Shown: positions 43,450 through 52,689, counted from the stretch's first letter. The stretch: 64,000 bases of DNA from an uncultured Paracoccaceae bacterium (GCA_943787785.1 CALSNT010000008.1:1-64000); one strand, 5' to 3'. Numbers and translations: made by a program. The notes: generated from the letters alone by a model not told the origin.

Positions 43450-43844
43450 ATGAACGATCCTATCGGCGATATGCTGACCCGCATCCGCAACGCGCAATTG
43501 CGTGGCAAGTCGACGGTGGAAACACCAGCGTCCAAGCTGCGCGGCTGGGTTTTGGATGTGCTGGCCGACGAAGGCTACATCCGTGGCCACGAAGCGACGA
43601 CCGGCAAAGATGGCCACCCGGCCATCGAAATCAGCCTGAAATACTACGACGGCACCCCCGTCATCCGCGAATTGAAGCGCGTCTCCAAGCCCGGCCGCCG
43701 GGTTTACATGGGCACTCGTGACATTCCGCAGGTGCGTCAGGGTCTTGGCGTCGCAATCGTCTCGACGCCGCAAGGGCGTCATGTCAGACACTTCCGGCTC
43801 GCTCGGCCAATGTCGGCGGCGAAGTGCTCTGCACGGTCTTCTGA
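43450..43844 (+). pseudogene. rpsH: 30S ribosomal protein S8 (frameshifted near its 3' end as sequenced)
   Basis: The first 107 codons are normal ([46 protein letters not shown]...[26 protein letters not shown]). One extra G at about 43772 and one at about 43803 shift the frame. Correcting both gives the expected end [21 protein letters not shown] and 130 residues. S8 binds 16S rRNA centrally and represses the spc operon in enteric bacteria. Read literally, the open frame continues to 43872 with an unrelated tail. Confidence 0.88.
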
Positions 43845-43855
43845 GGGGAACGGCG

Positions 43856-44397
43856 ATGTCACGTATTGGTAAAAAACCGGTCGCGCTGCCTTCGGGCGTG
43901 TCGCGCCCAGGTTTCGGGCCAGACGGTCGAGGTCAAGGGCCCCAAAGGGCACCCGTAGCTTCACCGCTCGTGATGACGTTACCATCAAGCTGGACGGCGA
44001 TGAGATCACCGTCAGTGCCCGCGCGGCAAATCCAAGCGCGCGCGTCAGCAGTGGGGCATGTCGCCGCACCCAGGTGGCCAATCTGGTGACCGGTGTGACC
44101 GAAGGCTTCAAGAAAGAGCTGGAGATCACCGGCGTTGGCTATCCGCGCACAGATGCAGGGCAACACCCTGAAGCTGGCGCTGGGCCTCAGCCACGACGTG
44201 AATCTTCGAGGTTCCCGACGGGGTCACGGTCACCGGCCCCCAAGCCGACCGAGATCATCGTCGAGGGCATAGATCAGCAGCTCGTCGGTCAGGTTGCGGC
44301 CAACATCCGCGAATGGCGCAAGCCCGAGCCCTACAAGGGCAAGGGCATCCGCTATAAGGGCGAGTTCATCTTCCGCAAGGAAGGCAAGAAGAAGTAA
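43856..44397 (+). pseudogene. rplF: 50S ribosomal protein L6 (at least seven indels as sequenced)
   Basis: The gene starts [15 protein letters not shown] at ATG 43856 and ends with the normal [32 protein letters not shown]. In between, extra bases near 43901, 43953, 44025, 44061, 44145, 44206 and 44234 keep changing the frame. In order, the pieces [61 protein letters not shown] and [16 protein letters not shown] cover the whole 177-residue L6. The density of errors (about one per 70 bases) is the highest in the window. Confidence 0.87.
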
Positions 44398-44409
44398 GGA
44401 CGCGAGATC

Positions 44410-44769
44410 ATGGCGAACACCAAACGACAGCTGTTCCTCAAGCGCCGCATGCGCGTCCGGAACAAACTTCGCAAGATGGGAACCGGGCGTCCGCGCCTGA
44501 GCATCCATCGCTCGAACAAGAACATCCATGTCCAGCTGATCGACGATCTGGCTGGCAAAACGCTGGCCAGTGCCTCGACGCTGGAAAAGGCGCTGGGTGT
44601 TGTTGGTAAGAACAACAAGGACGCTGCTGCCAAGGTTGGCACGGCGATTGCCGAACGGGCCAAGAAGGCTGGCGTCGAAGACGTCGTCTTCGATCGTGGC
44701 GGTTTCCTGTTCCACGGCAAGGTCAAAGCATTGGCCGATGCAGCCCGCGAAGGCGGTCTGAAGTTCTAA
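44410..44769 (+). CDS. rplR: 50S ribosomal protein L18
   Basis: This 119-residue protein binds 5S r[49 protein letters not shown] and [26 protein letters not shown] are intact. It is notable as an undamaged gene between the broken rplF and rpsE. Confidence 0.97.
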   Translation: MANTKRQLFLKRRMRVRNKLRKMGTGRPRLSIHRSNKNIHVQLIDDLAGKTLASASTLEKALGVVGKNNKDAAAKVGTAIAERAKKAGVEDVVFDRGGFLFHGKVKALADAAREGGLKF

Positions 44770-44869
44770 GACGCAGGCGAGCATTTGTCGCCTCGATGAT
44801 CGGGGGGCCTTGGGTCCACTGCGATTGAGATAACCAGCGCGGGGACGCGCGATCGAAAGGATGCCAAAA

Positions 44870-45473
44870 ATGGCTCGTGAACCTAATCAACGAGGCGGCG
44901 GACAGCGCGGCGGTGGCCGTGGCCGTGGCCGTGAGGAAACACCGGAATTCGCCGACCGCCTGGTGGCGATCAACCGCGTCTCCAAGACCGTGAAGGGTGG
45001 TAAGCGCTTCGGCTTTGCCGCCCTCGTCGTCGTCGGTGACCAGAAGGGTCGCGTCGGCTTTCGGCAAGGGTAAGGCGAAGGAAGTGCCCGAGGCCATCCG
45101 CAAAGCAACGGTGAAGCCGCCAAGCGCGCAGATGATCCGCGTGCCGCTGCGTGAAGGCCGCACGCTGCACCACGACATGGAAGGCCGTCACGGGGCAGGG
45201 CGCGTTGTGATGCGCACAGCTCCGCAAGGTACCGGCATCATCGCCGGTGGTCCGATGCGCGCCGTGTTCGAGATGCTGGGCATTCAGGATGTCGTTGCCA
45301 AGTCGATTGGTTCGCAGAACCCCTACAACATGATCCGGGCCACGATTGACGGCTTGAACAAAGAGGCCAGCCCCCGCTCGGTCGCGCAGCGTCGCGGCAA
45401 GAAGGTGGCTGACATTCTTGGTGCCAAGCCGGAAGAGAAAACCGAAGACGCCGCCGAAGCGGCAGACGCGTAA
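44870..45473 (+). pseudogene. rpsE: 30S ribosomal protein S5 (frameshifted as sequenced)
   Basis: S5 helps decoding accuracy and mRNA entry. ATG 44870 ([11 protein letters not shown]...) has AAAGG nine bases upstream. The frame is correct to [12 protein letters not shown]. There one extra T (GGCTTTCGG near 45060) forces a stop; after correction [16 protein letters not shown] follows and the gene ends at 45473 with 200 residues. Around 45107-45131 the residues VKPPSA replace the usual EAAKR-type helix, which suggests a pair of compensating indels. The rest ([24 protein letters not shown]...[15 protein letters not shown]) is normal. Confidence 0.88.
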
Positions 45474-45485
45474 GGGAGCGGGAAT

Positions 45486-45674
45486 ATGGCAAAAACCATC
45501 GTCGTCAAGCAGATCGGCAGCCCGATCCGCCGCCCCGCCAAACAGCGTGCCACGCTGGTCGGCCTGGGCCTGAACAAAATGCACCGCACGCGCGAGCTGG
45601 AGGATACTCCGAGCGTGCGCGGCATGGTGAACAGCATTCCCCATATGGTGGAGATCATTGAAGAAAAGGGCTGA
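45486..45674 (+). CDS. rpmD: 50S ribosomal protein L30
   Basis: This 62-residue small protein has the conserved [41 protein letters not shown] region and matches family length. It starts 12 bases after rpsE. A terminator follows, so the spc transcript is broken between rpmD and rplO. Confidence 0.96.
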   Translation: MAKTIVVKQIGSPIRRPAKQRATLVGLGLNKMHRTRELEDTPSVRGMVNSIPHMVEIIEEKG

Positions 45675-45703
45675 ACGCCACTTTCTTCAATGCTGAGATC
45701 AGG

Positions 45704-45739
45704 AACGCGCCGGTGCATCCAGTACTGGCGCGTTTTTTA
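45704..45739 (+). terminator. Rho-independent terminator after rpmD
   Basis: Stem AACGCGCCGGT / ACTGGCGCGTT (45704-45714 with 45724-45734, one G-T pair) is followed by a T-rich run ending at 45739. Confidence 0.88.
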
Positions 45740-45797
45740 TTCGGCGCGCGCAGCCAGACGTCGGCGAAATGTCCGCTCCGCCCGGTATCGAGCCCGC

Positions 45798-45842
45798 AGG
45801 GCGCCGAGCGAGCGCCCGACCGTCCCGCGGCCTGGCGCTTGG
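45798..45842. repeat. palindrome family 2, copy 3
   Basis: AGGGCGCCGAGCGAGCGCCC then GACCGTCCCG and CCTGGCGCTT. It is closest to copy 1 at 37129 (shared AGCGCC-Y-GACCGTCCCG). Confidence 0.5.
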
Positions 45843-45974
45843 GCAATGTCGCACGTCCTTCATCGTAGACGGGCAAGCCAAAAAATTAACCGCATTCAAT
45901 CACCGTTGAAACGCCGTCCCCCGGTCAGACGCTTGCCCGGCTTGCGCTACGATGCCGCGATGCGCCAATCCCCC

Positions 45975-46003
45975 TTGATCCCTGCGTTCCCCCCGTCTAT
46001 ACG
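45975..46003 (+). promoter_or_regulatory. candidate promoter for rplO-secY-adk
   Basis: TTGATC (45975-45980), a 17-base spacer and TATACG (45998-46003), 94 bases before rplO. The -10 is identical to the rpmC candidate. Confidence 0.5.
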
Positions 46004-46096
46004 CCGCCGGTGGCCCATTCCGGGCCGCTCACATCTGAAAACGCCGTGGTCGGCCGCTCCCGTCGCTGGGGGCCGCATCCGGCAAGGAGAAGCGAC

Positions 46097-46570
46097 ATGA
46101 AATTGAACGAACTTTCCGACAATCCGGGGGCAACCAAGTCCCGCAAACGCATTGGCCGCGGTGTCGGCTCGGGCACGGGTAAGACCGGTGGCCGGGGTAT
46201 CAAGGGCCAGAAATCGCGCTCGGGCGTGGCGATCAAAGGGTATGAAGGCGGCCAGATGCCGCTCTACCAGCGTCTGCCGAAGCGTGGCTTCAACATGCGC
46301 ACCCGCAAGAAATATGCTGTCGTGAACCTGGGCCTGATCCAGAAGTTGATCGACGCCAAGAAGCTGGATGCCAAGGGTGAGATCACCGAGGACGCGCTGA
46401 TCGAAAGCGGTCTGGTGCGGCGCAAGCTGGACGGTGTGCGCATCCTCGCCAAGGGCGAGTTTTCCGCGAAGGTGAAGCTGGCCGTTACCGGTGCATCCAA
46501 GTCCGCGATTGACGCGGTTGAGAAGGCCGGTGGCTCTCTTACGGTCACAACGGCGGCAAAGGCCGACTAA
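46097..46570 (+). CDS. rplO: 50S ribosomal protein L15
   Basis: This 157-residue late-assembly protein has the Gly-rich N-terminus [48 protein letters not shown]. Start ATG 46097 ([22 protein letters not shown]) follows AAGGAGAAG. The frame is open back to 46010 but overlaps the promoter there. secY begins 105 bases later. Confidence 0.97.
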   Translation: MKLNELSDNPGATKSRKRIGRGVGSGTGKTGGRGIKGQKSRSGVAIKGYEGGQMPLYQRLPKRGFNMRTRKKYAVVNLGLIQKLIDAKKLDAKGEITEDALIESGLVRRKLDGVRILAKGEFSAKVKLAVTGASKSAIDAVEKAGGSLTVTTAAKAD

Positions 46571-46619
46571 AAGGTTGTTTGCAGCCTCCGCGCTGCTTAC
46601 ATCTCCTTGAGGTTTTCTG

Positions 46620-46651
46620 GCGCCGCCGACCGGGACCCGGTCTGGCGGCGC
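46620..46651 (+). promoter_or_regulatory. strong hairpin in the rplO-secY gap
   Basis: GCGCCGCCGACCGG pairs with CCGGTCTGGCGGCGC around GAC with one bulge. No T-tract follows and it ends 23 bases before the secY start, so it could limit secY translation or stabilise mRNA ends more likely than terminate. Confidence 0.45.
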
Positions 46652-46674
46652 TGACATGAAAAAAGGCGCTTTCC

Positions 46675-48048
46675 ATGGCATCAGCCGCAGAACAAATGGC
46701 CGCAAACATGAGCTGGAGCGCGTTCGGCAAAGCCACCGAACTGCGCCAGCGTATTATCTTCACCCTTGGTCTTCTGATCGTCTATCGCCTCGGCACCTAC
46801 CTGCCGGTTCCGGGCATCGACGGTTCGGCGCTGAGGAGCTTCATGGAAGACGCAGGGGCCGGCATCGGCGGCATCCTCAACATGTTCACTGGCGGCGCGA
46901 TCTCTCGCATGGGCATCTTCGCCCTTGGGATCATGCCCTACATCTCGGCCTCGATCATCATTCAGTTGATGACGGCGATGGTACCAAAGCTGGAACAGTT
47001 GAAGAAAGAGGGCGAACAGGGCCGCAAGAAAATCAACCAGTGGACCCGCTATGGCACGGTATTCTTGGCGACGTTCCAAGCCTATGGCCTAGCTGTCAGT
47101 CTGGAAGCGGGTGACCTCGTCACTGATCCCGGCTGGTATTTCCGCGCCGCGACGGTGATCACGCTGGTCGGCGGCACGATGTTCCTGATGTGGCTGGGTG
47201 AGCAGATCACCGCACGCGGCATCGGCAACGGTATCTCGCTGATCATTTTCGTCGGCATCATTGCCGAGGTTCCCGCAGCACTCGCGCAATTCTTCAGCCA
47301 GGGCCGCAGTGGTGCAATCAGCCCGGCCATCATCGTTGGCGTGATCCTGATGGTGGTCGTGGTGATCGGCTTCGTGGTCTTCATGGAGCGGTCTTTGCGC
47401 AAGATCCACATTCAGTATCCGCGCCGTCAGGTGGGCATGAAGGTCTATGACGGTGGCTCGTCTCACCTGCCGATCAAGGTGAACCCCGCAGGCGTGATTC
47501 CGGCGATCTTCGCCAGTTCGCTTCTACTGCTGCCGACCACGATCAGCACTTTTTCTGGCGCGCAGACGGGTCCGGTGATGTCGGTTATTCTGGCGTACTT
47601 TGGACCCGGACAGCCGCTCTATCTGTTGTTCTTTGGCGGCATGATCATTTTCTTCACGTACTTCTACACCTTCAACGTTTCGTTCAAGACCGAGGATGTG
47701 GCCGACAACCTGAAGAACCAGAACGGTTTTGTGCCCGGCATCCGTCCCGGCGCCAAGACGAAGGAATACCTCGACTACGTGGTGAACCGCGTCCTTGTGC
47801 TCGGCTCGGCGTATCTGGCTCTAGTGTGTTTGTTGCCTGAAATCCTGCGAAGTCAGCTGGCGATTCCGTTCTACTTCGGTGGTACCTCGGTACTAATCAT
47901 CGTCAGCGTGACGATGGATACAATCCAGCAGGTGCAAAGCCACCTTCTGGCACATCAATACGAAGGTCTGATCGAGAAATCTCAGCTGCGTGGCAAACGG
48001 CGCGGTAAGTCCGGCAAGACCGGCAAGAAAGCCCCCGCGCGTCGCTAA
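46675..48048 (+). CDS. secY: protein translocase subunit SecY
   Basis: This 457-residue channel of the Sec translocon has ten predicted membrane helices. Key segments are RLGTYLPVPGIDGSAL (near helix 1 and the plug), ALGIMPYISASIIIQLM (helix 2), GNGISLIIFVGI, PLYLLFFGGMIIFFTYFYT and the cytoplasmic loop NLKNQNGFVPGIRPGAKT. The basic C-terminal tail is KRRGKSGKTGKKAPARR. An AAAAGG site is 8 bases upstream. Intact. Confidence 0.97.
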   Translation: MASAAEQMAANMSWSAFGKATELRQRIIFTLGLLIVYRLGTYLPVPGIDGSALRSFMEDAGAGIGGILNMFTGGAISRMGIFALGIMPYISASIIIQLMTAMVPKLEQLKKEGEQGRKKINQWTRYGTVFLATFQAYGLAVSLEAGDLVTDPGWYFRAATVITLVGGTMFLMWLGEQITARGIGNGISLIIFVGIIAEVPAALAQFFSQGRSGAISPAIIVGVILMVVVVIGFVVFMERSLRKIHIQYPRRQVGMKVYDGGSSHLPIKVNPAGVIPAIFASSLLLLPTTISTFSGAQTGPVMSVILAYFGPGQPLYLLFFGGMIIFFTYFYTFNVSFKTEDVADNLKNQNGFVPGIRPGAKTKEYLDYVVNRVLVLGSAYLALVCLLPEILRSQLAIPFYFGGTSVLIIVSVTMDTIQQVQSHLLAHQYEGLIEKSQLRGKRRGKSGKTGKKAPARR

Positions 48049-48090
48049 GGCCAAAGGCCAGCGCGCAGCGGAAGAAAGAGGGACAGGGAC

Positions 48091-48732
48091 ATGAACATCA
48101 TTCTACTTGGCCCGCCGGGTGCGGGAAAGGGCACGCAAGCCATGCGGCTGGTTGAGAAACGCGACATGATCCAGCTTTCCACCGGCGACATGCTGCGCGC
48201 GGCCCGCACCAGCGGCACCGCCATGGGCAAGATGGTCGCCGATGTGATGGACCGGGGCGATCTGGTCACGGACGAGATCGTGATCGGCCTGATCGAAGAA
48301 CAGCTGGAAGGCGACGCCAAGGGCGGTTTCATTTTCGACGGCTTCCCTCGCACGCTGGCCCAAGCTGACGCGTTGGGCGATCTGCTTGCCAAACACGGTC
48401 AGGCGCTGGACGCCGTGATCGAAATGCAGGTCGACGACGACGCGCTGGTCGCCCGCATCACCGGCCGTTTTACCTGCGGCAACTGTGGTGAAGTATATCA
48501 TGACGTCACCAAGCGCCCGAAGGTCGAAGATGTCTGCGACAACTGCGGGGAAAGCCAGATGAAGCGCCGCGCCGACGATAACGAGGAAAGCCTGCGCAAC
48601 CGGCTTATGGAATACTACAAGAAGACCTCTCCGCTGATCGGGTACTACTATGCCAAGGGTGATCTGAGATCGGTGGACGGGCTGGCCGCGATGGATGTGG
48701 TCGAGGCGTCTATTGCGGGGGCGCTGGGCTGA
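48091..48732 (+). CDS. adk: adenylate kinase
   Basis: This 213-residue enzyme interconverts AMP + ATP and 2 ADP. P-loop GPPGAGKGT (7-15), AMP-site STGDMLRAA and FDGFPRT (82-88) are present. The LID domain has four cysteines (129, 132, 149, 152), the zinc-binding form. It sits 42 bases after secY as in most bacteria. Confidence 0.97.
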   Translation: MNIILLGPPGAGKGTQAMRLVEKRDMIQLSTGDMLRAARTSGTAMGKMVADVMDRGDLVTDEIVIGLIEEQLEGDAKGGFIFDGFPRTLAQADALGDLLAKHGQALDAVIEMQVDDDALVARITGRFTCGNCGEVYHDVTKRPKVEDVCDNCGESQMKRRADDNEESLRNRLMEYYKKTSPLIGYYYAKGDLRSVDGLAAMDVVEASIAGALG

Positions 48733-48802
48733 TGGTGGAGCCCAGATTTCCCACCGAATATTCTCGCTTGACGCAGTTGTCAGTTTCTAACACCATTGAC
48801 CC

Positions 48803-48831
48803 TTGACGCCCTAGTCAAACCCCCCTAAATT
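48803..48831 (+). promoter_or_regulatory. promoter of the alpha operon (rpsM-rpsK-rpoA-rplQ)
   Basis: TTGACG (48803-48808), a 17-base spacer and TAAATT (48826-48831), followed by a 150-base leader. The leader includes an AGCCCGA/TCGGGCT hairpin (about 48911-48938) before the GTG start of rpsM. Confidence 0.68.
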
Positions 48832-48988
48832 ACCACATCCCGCAAGGGAATCGGCGCATTTGGGGTCGCACCCCGCCGCGTTACAGCACGAAACGAACCA
48901 GCAGCCCGATGGCATTTCACGCCTCGGGCTTGCGTTGTGAAAAAAGGGTCTGGAACCACGGATCCGCAACGAAGAAGGAAGTCCAAAC

Positions 48989-49357
48989 GTGGCACGTATT
49001 GCCGGGGTTAATATCCCCACTGGAAAGCGCGTTCCTATCGCGCTGACCTATATCACCGGAATCGGCCCCTCATCGGCCAAATCGATTTGCGAGGCCGTGG
49101 GCATCGACCTGACCCGCCGCGTGAACGAACTGTCGGATGCCGAGGTTCTGTCGATCCGCGAACATATCGACGCCAACCTGACTGTCGAAGGTGACCTGCG
49201 CCGTGAAGTGCAGATGAACATCAAGCGCCTGATGGACCTTGGCTCGTACCGCGGCCTGCGCCATCGTCGGAGCCTTCCGGTTCGTGGCCAGCGCACCCAC
49301 ACCAACGCTCGCACCCGCAAAGGCCCCGCAAAGGCCATTGCCGGCAAAAAGAAATAG
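48989..49357 (+). CDS. rpsM: 30S ribosomal protein S13
   Basis: This 122-residue protein lies in the 30S head and bridges to the large subunit. [26 protein letters not shown] and [27 protein letters not shown] are conserved. The start is GTG 48989 with AAGGAA nine bases upstream; no ATG is possible. First gene of the alpha operon. Confidence 0.97.
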   Translation: MARIAGVNIPTGKRVPIALTYITGIGPSSAKSICEAVGIDLTRRVNELSDAEVLSIREHIDANLTVEGDLRREVQMNIKRLMDLGSYRGLRHRRSLPVRGQRTHTNARTRKGPAKAIAGKKK

Positions 49358-49369
49358 GGGGGCTGACTG

Positions 49370-49759
49370 ATGGCACGCGAAACCAAGCGCGTTAAGAAGA
49401 AGGTCTCCAAGAACATCGCCGCTGGCGTTGCTCACGTGAACTCTTCGTTCAACAACACCAAGATCCTGATCTCGGACGTGCAGGGCAATGCTATTGCCTG
49501 GTCGTCGGCCGGGACCATGGGCTTCAAAGGCTCGCGCAAATCTACACCTTATGCCGCACAGATGGCGGCTGAGGATGTGGGCCGCAAAGCCGCGGAACAC
49601 GGCGTCAAAACGCTGGAAGTCGAAGTGCAGGGCCCGGGGTCGGGTCGTGAATCGGCGCTCCGCGCGCTGGCCGCTGCCGGGTTCAACATCACATCGATCC
49701 GTGATGTCACCCCGATGGCGCACAACGGCTGCCGCCCGCCAAAGCGCCGCCGCGTCTGA
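49370..49759 (+). CDS. rpsK: 30S ribosomal protein S11
   Basis: This 129-residue protein forms part of the platform by the E-site m[40 protein letters not shown], the [16 protein letters not shown] helix and C-terminal [18 protein letters not shown] are intact. Twelve bases follow rpsM. Confidence 0.98.
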   Translation: MARETKRVKKKVSKNIAAGVAHVNSSFNNTKILISDVQGNAIAWSSAGTMGFKGSRKSTPYAAQMAAEDVGRKAAEHGVKTLEVEVQGPGSGRESALRALAAAGFNITSIRDVTPMAHNGCRPPKRRRV

Positions 49760-49877
49760 TACGAACTGAATCTTGGCCGGGTCGCGGAGATTGTCCGGCG
49801 GCTCGGCTTCGTCATTTGAACCTCGGGCGTCTGCCAGCCTCGGACATGGGCAGCAGGCAAGGATTGAGGAGACACAC

Positions 49878-50895
49878 ATGATCCACAAAAATTGGGCCGA
49901 ACTGATCAAGCCGACACAGCTTGACGTGAAACCGGGCAACGACGCGATGCGTCAGGCAACCGTGATTGCCGAACCGCTGGAGCGCGGCTTTGGCCTTACG
50001 CTGGGCAACGCCCTGCGCCGGGTCCTGATGAGCAGCCTTCAGGGTGCGGCCATTACCTCCGTTCAGATCGATAATGTCCTGCACGAGTTTTCCTCGGTCG
50101 CGGGGGTGCGCGAAGACGTCACCGACATCGTGCTGAACCTCAAAGGCGTTGCGATCCGCATGGAAGTCGAAGGGCCTAAGCGCCTGTCGATATCCGCTAA
50201 GGGTCCGGCGGTCGTCAAAGCCAGTGATATCTCGGAAAGCGCGGGCATCGAAGATCCTGAACAAGGATCACGTGATCTGTCACCTCGACGATGGTGCCGA
50301 CCTGTTCATGGAACTGACCGTCAACACCGGCAAGGGCTATGTCGCCGCCGACCGCAACCGCCCGGAAGATGCGCCCATCGGCCTGATGCCGATCGACGCA
50401 ATCTTCTCGCCCGTGCGCAAGGTCAGCTATGACGTTCAGCCGACCCGCGAAGGTCAGGTTCTGGACTACGACAAACTGACGCTGAAGCTGGAAACGGATG
50501 GCTCTCTGACGCCCGATGATGCGGTCGCCTACGCCGCCCGCATCCTGCAGGATCAGCTGAGCATCTTCGTGAACTTCGACGAACCGGAAAGCGCGCGCAC
50601 TGAAAGCGACGACGACGGTCTGGAATTCAACCCGCTTCTGCTGAAGAAGGTTGATGAGCTGGAACTGAGCGTCCGTTCAGCCAACTGCCTGAAGAACGAC
50701 AACATTGTTTATATCGGCGATCTGATCCAGAAGACCGAAGCCGAGATGCTGCGCACCCCGAACTTCGGCCGCAAATCCCTGAACGAGATCAAAGAGGTTT
50801 TGTCGGGCATGGGGCTGCACCTTGGCATGGACGTCGAGGAATGGCCGCCAGAGAACATCGAGGATCTGGCCAAGAAGTTCGAAGACCAGTTTTGA
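49878..50895 (+). pseudogene. rpoA: RNA polymerase subunit alpha (one-base insertion as sequenced)
   Basis: Alpha dimerises to nucleate polymerase and its C-terminal domain contacts UP elements and activators. The N-terminal domain ([26 protein letters not shown]) and C-terminal domain ([26 protein letters not shown]...[16 protein letters not shown]) are normal. One extra G at about 50253 (ATCGAAGATCCTG where GAA-ATC-CTG is expected) shifts the frame between AGIE and [14 protein letters not shown]. Without it the gene is 338 codons plus stop, the usual size. Since cells cannot lose rpoA, this is almost certainly an error in the sequence. Confidence 0.92.
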
Positions 50896-50900
50896 CGTGG

Positions 50901-50963
50901 TGCCGGGCTGAGGCCCGGCCTACGGCATTAAGAATGAAGGGTAGGCCGGGTTTCACCCCGGCA
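50901..50963. repeat. REP-like palindrome pair between rpoA and rplQ
   Basis: Unit 50901-50924 (TGCCGGGCTGAGGCCCGGCC then TACG) and inverted unit 50941-50963 (GTAGGCCGGG then TTTCACCCCGGCA), six bases after the rpoA stop. Confidence 0.8.
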
Positions 50964-51066
50964 CATCCAACCCCGGGCATCCCGCCCCAAGGAGAGCAGC
51001 TGACACGCATCGGCTGCCGGACAAAGTAAAACAGCCCGTAGAGGGCACAAAATTGGAGTAAGACAC

Positions 51067-51486
51067 ATGCGTCACGCACGGGGCTATCGCCGCCTGAACC
51101 GCACCCACGAACACCGCAAAGCGCTGTTCGCGAACATGGCCGGATCGCTGATCGAACACGAACAGATCAAGACGACGCTGCCAAAAGCCAAAGAGCTCAA
51201 GCGGATCGCTGACAAGCTGGTCACGCTGGGCAAACGCGGCGACCTGCACGCCCGCCGTCAGGCCGCCTCGCGCCTGAAACAGGACATGCACGTCGCAAAA
51301 CTGTTCGAGGTTTTGGGACCGCGCTACAAGGAACGTTCGGGCGGCTACGTTCGCGTTCTGAAGGCTGGTTTCCGCTATGGAGACATGGCTCCAATGGCGA
51401 TCGTCGAGTTTGTGGATCGCGACCTGGATGCCAAAGGCGCCGCTGATCGCGCTAGGGTTGAAGCCGAGGCCGAATCAGAGGCTTGA
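51067..51486 (+). CDS. rplQ: 50S ribosomal protein L17
   Basis: This 139-residue protein sits beside the tunnel exit. [44 protein letters not shown] and [28 protein letters not shown] are conserved; the tail is Glu/Ala-rich. It closes the alpha operon. Start ATG 51067 follows TTGGAGTAAG. Confidence 0.97.
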   Translation: MRHARGYRRLNRTHEHRKALFANMAGSLIEHEQIKTTLPKAKELKRIADKLVTLGKRGDLHARRQAASRLKQDMHVAKLFEVLGPRYKERSGGYVRVLKAGFRYGDMAPMAIVEFVDRDLDAKGAADRARVEAEAESEA

Positions 51487-51522
51487 GGCCACCGAATCCC
51501 ACCTGATTATATGTGATTTTGG

Positions 51523-51549
51523 AAACGGTCGGCGAGTTGCCGGCCGTTT
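51523..51549 (+). terminator. terminator after rplQ
   Basis: Stem AAACGGTCGGC / GCCGGCCGTTT (one G-T pair, loop GAGTT) is followed by a short T-containing stretch. It is likely the end of the alpha operon. Confidence 0.72.
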
Positions 51550-51561
51550 GTCTATGAAAAT

Positions 51562-51744
51562 TCAGTTAGCGCGCTGCTCGGAATCAATATTTTTCAGCGT
51601 GAGAGAAACCAACAGCGATTGCGTCGTTTCCGCCTCGTTTTCGCCCTCTCGGCTGCTTAACTCCATAAAACTAAGGAGATCGGCACAAGCCTGCGATGCA
51701 AGCGACTCCGGCAAAAGCGTGTTTTTTCCTTTAGTTTCCGTCAC
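51562..51744 (-). CDS. small hypothetical protein
   Basis: A 60-codon frame starts at GTG 51744 on the strand opposite to rplQ and luxR. The product is acidic and hydrophilic (LPESLASQACADLLSFMELSSREGENEAET). I recognise no family. It lies in the lower-GC gap before luxR and could be chance; no strong ribosome site is seen. Confidence 0.3.
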   Translation of the reverse strand: MTETKGKNTLLPESLASQACADLLSFMELSSREGENEAETTQSLLVSLTLKNIDSEQRAN

Positions 51745-52016
51745 GTCAGCCCCCGTACGCCCAACCCACTATTCGCAATTTAAGGTTGAAACACACAAAC
51801 GCAACCTGTCTAAATGGGCACGTCGGCGGCCAACTGGGTGGTTACGTCGACGTAAACGAAAGGGTACGGTAGCGAAACGGTGATGTTCGAAATGGCCAAT
51901 ACGCGGTGGTTGCTGCGCTAGGCTGAACGTCTTCGTATCGTTGAACAGATATGTGGCATTACGATGAAAGCCAGTTCAAGACGACATCCGCCGACGGCGG
52001 GGGGTCTAATGATGGC

Positions 52017-52628
52017 ATGACAAAATCGAGGGAGCTTAATGCTCTTTTCGAGGAGTTGGGCGCGATGTCCCCGAAAGGGTTCTCGGCCGGGCTTCACATT
52101 CGTTTTGCCGCACCGTTGGTCTTTGTTCAGACCTACTGTTCGGAATGGATCAAGCTCTACACCGAAAATGCATATGCCTTGCGCGATCCCCTAGTGTTCT
52201 GGGGTCTAGGGGTCAAAGGCGCTACTCGGTGGAGTGCGATCAAGCTTCCTGACCCTTTCAATATCATTGGTCAGGCTCGCAAACACGGGCTGGAGTATGG
52301 TGCAGTGTTCTCCTTCGGGCCGATCACATCACGTACCATCGTCGGCATTGCGCGCGATGACCGGGAGTTCAGTGACGAGGAGATTGCCAAGGCAGCTGAT
52401 CTGGTGACACGACTCCATGTCGCCGCCGAGCCTCCGTCAGAATTGACGGGCGCTCAGGTCGAAGCTTTGCGTCTGCTCGCCGAGGGGGACCGGCACACAG
52501 CGGCCGCGGCAAAGCTAGGAATTTCCGAAAGTGCGCTGAAAGCAAGGTTAAGTTCGGCACGGACGCGTTTGGGAGCGCGCACCACTGCTGAGGCTCTGCG
52601 GAAGGCACGGGAGTTCCGCCTCTTGTAA
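52017..52628 (+). CDS. luxR: LuxR-family quorum-sensing transcription regulator
   Basis: This 203-residue regulator has an N-terminal autoinducer-binding domain (1-135) with the usual W44, Y48, D57-P58 and W62 (SEWIKLYTENAYALRDPLVFW). The C-terminal GerE-type helix-turn-helix (about 142-203) reads LTGAQVEALRLLAEGDRHTAAAAKLGISESALKARL. I prefer ATG 52017 (MTKSRELNALFEELGAMSPKG), which matches the short roseobacter LuxR opening; ATG 51951 adds 22 residues without support. luxI starts 61 bases after its stop. It probably senses the acyl-homoserine lactone made by that enzyme. No clear lux box was found. Confidence 0.88.
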   Translation: MTKSRELNALFEELGAMSPKGFSAGLHIRFAAPLVFVQTYCSEWIKLYTENAYALRDPLVFWGLGVKGATRWSAIKLPDPFNIIGQARKHGLEYGAVFSFGPITSRTIVGIARDDREFSDEEIAKAADLVTRLHVAAEPPSELTGAQVEALRLLAEGDRHTAAAAKLGISESALKARLSSARTRLGARTTAEALRKAREFRLL

Positions 52629-52689
52629 AACAGTAGCTTGCACCATCCCCTCCGTTTTTTGTAACCAATGCAAACTAGCGGGGGCTAAT

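Larger units (their letters stand above)
45675..46096. other. interruption between rpmD and rplO
   Basis: These 422 bases contain a terminator (45704-45739), a family-2 palindrome (45798-45842) and a candidate promoter (45975-46003). There is no gene. In most relatives rplO follows rpmD closely, so this is another break in the cluster. Confidence 0.65.

Noticed and set aside
52629-52689. lux box upstream of luxI
   Set aside because: No convincing 18-20-base palindrome of the ACCTGTC-type was found in the 61-base gap.
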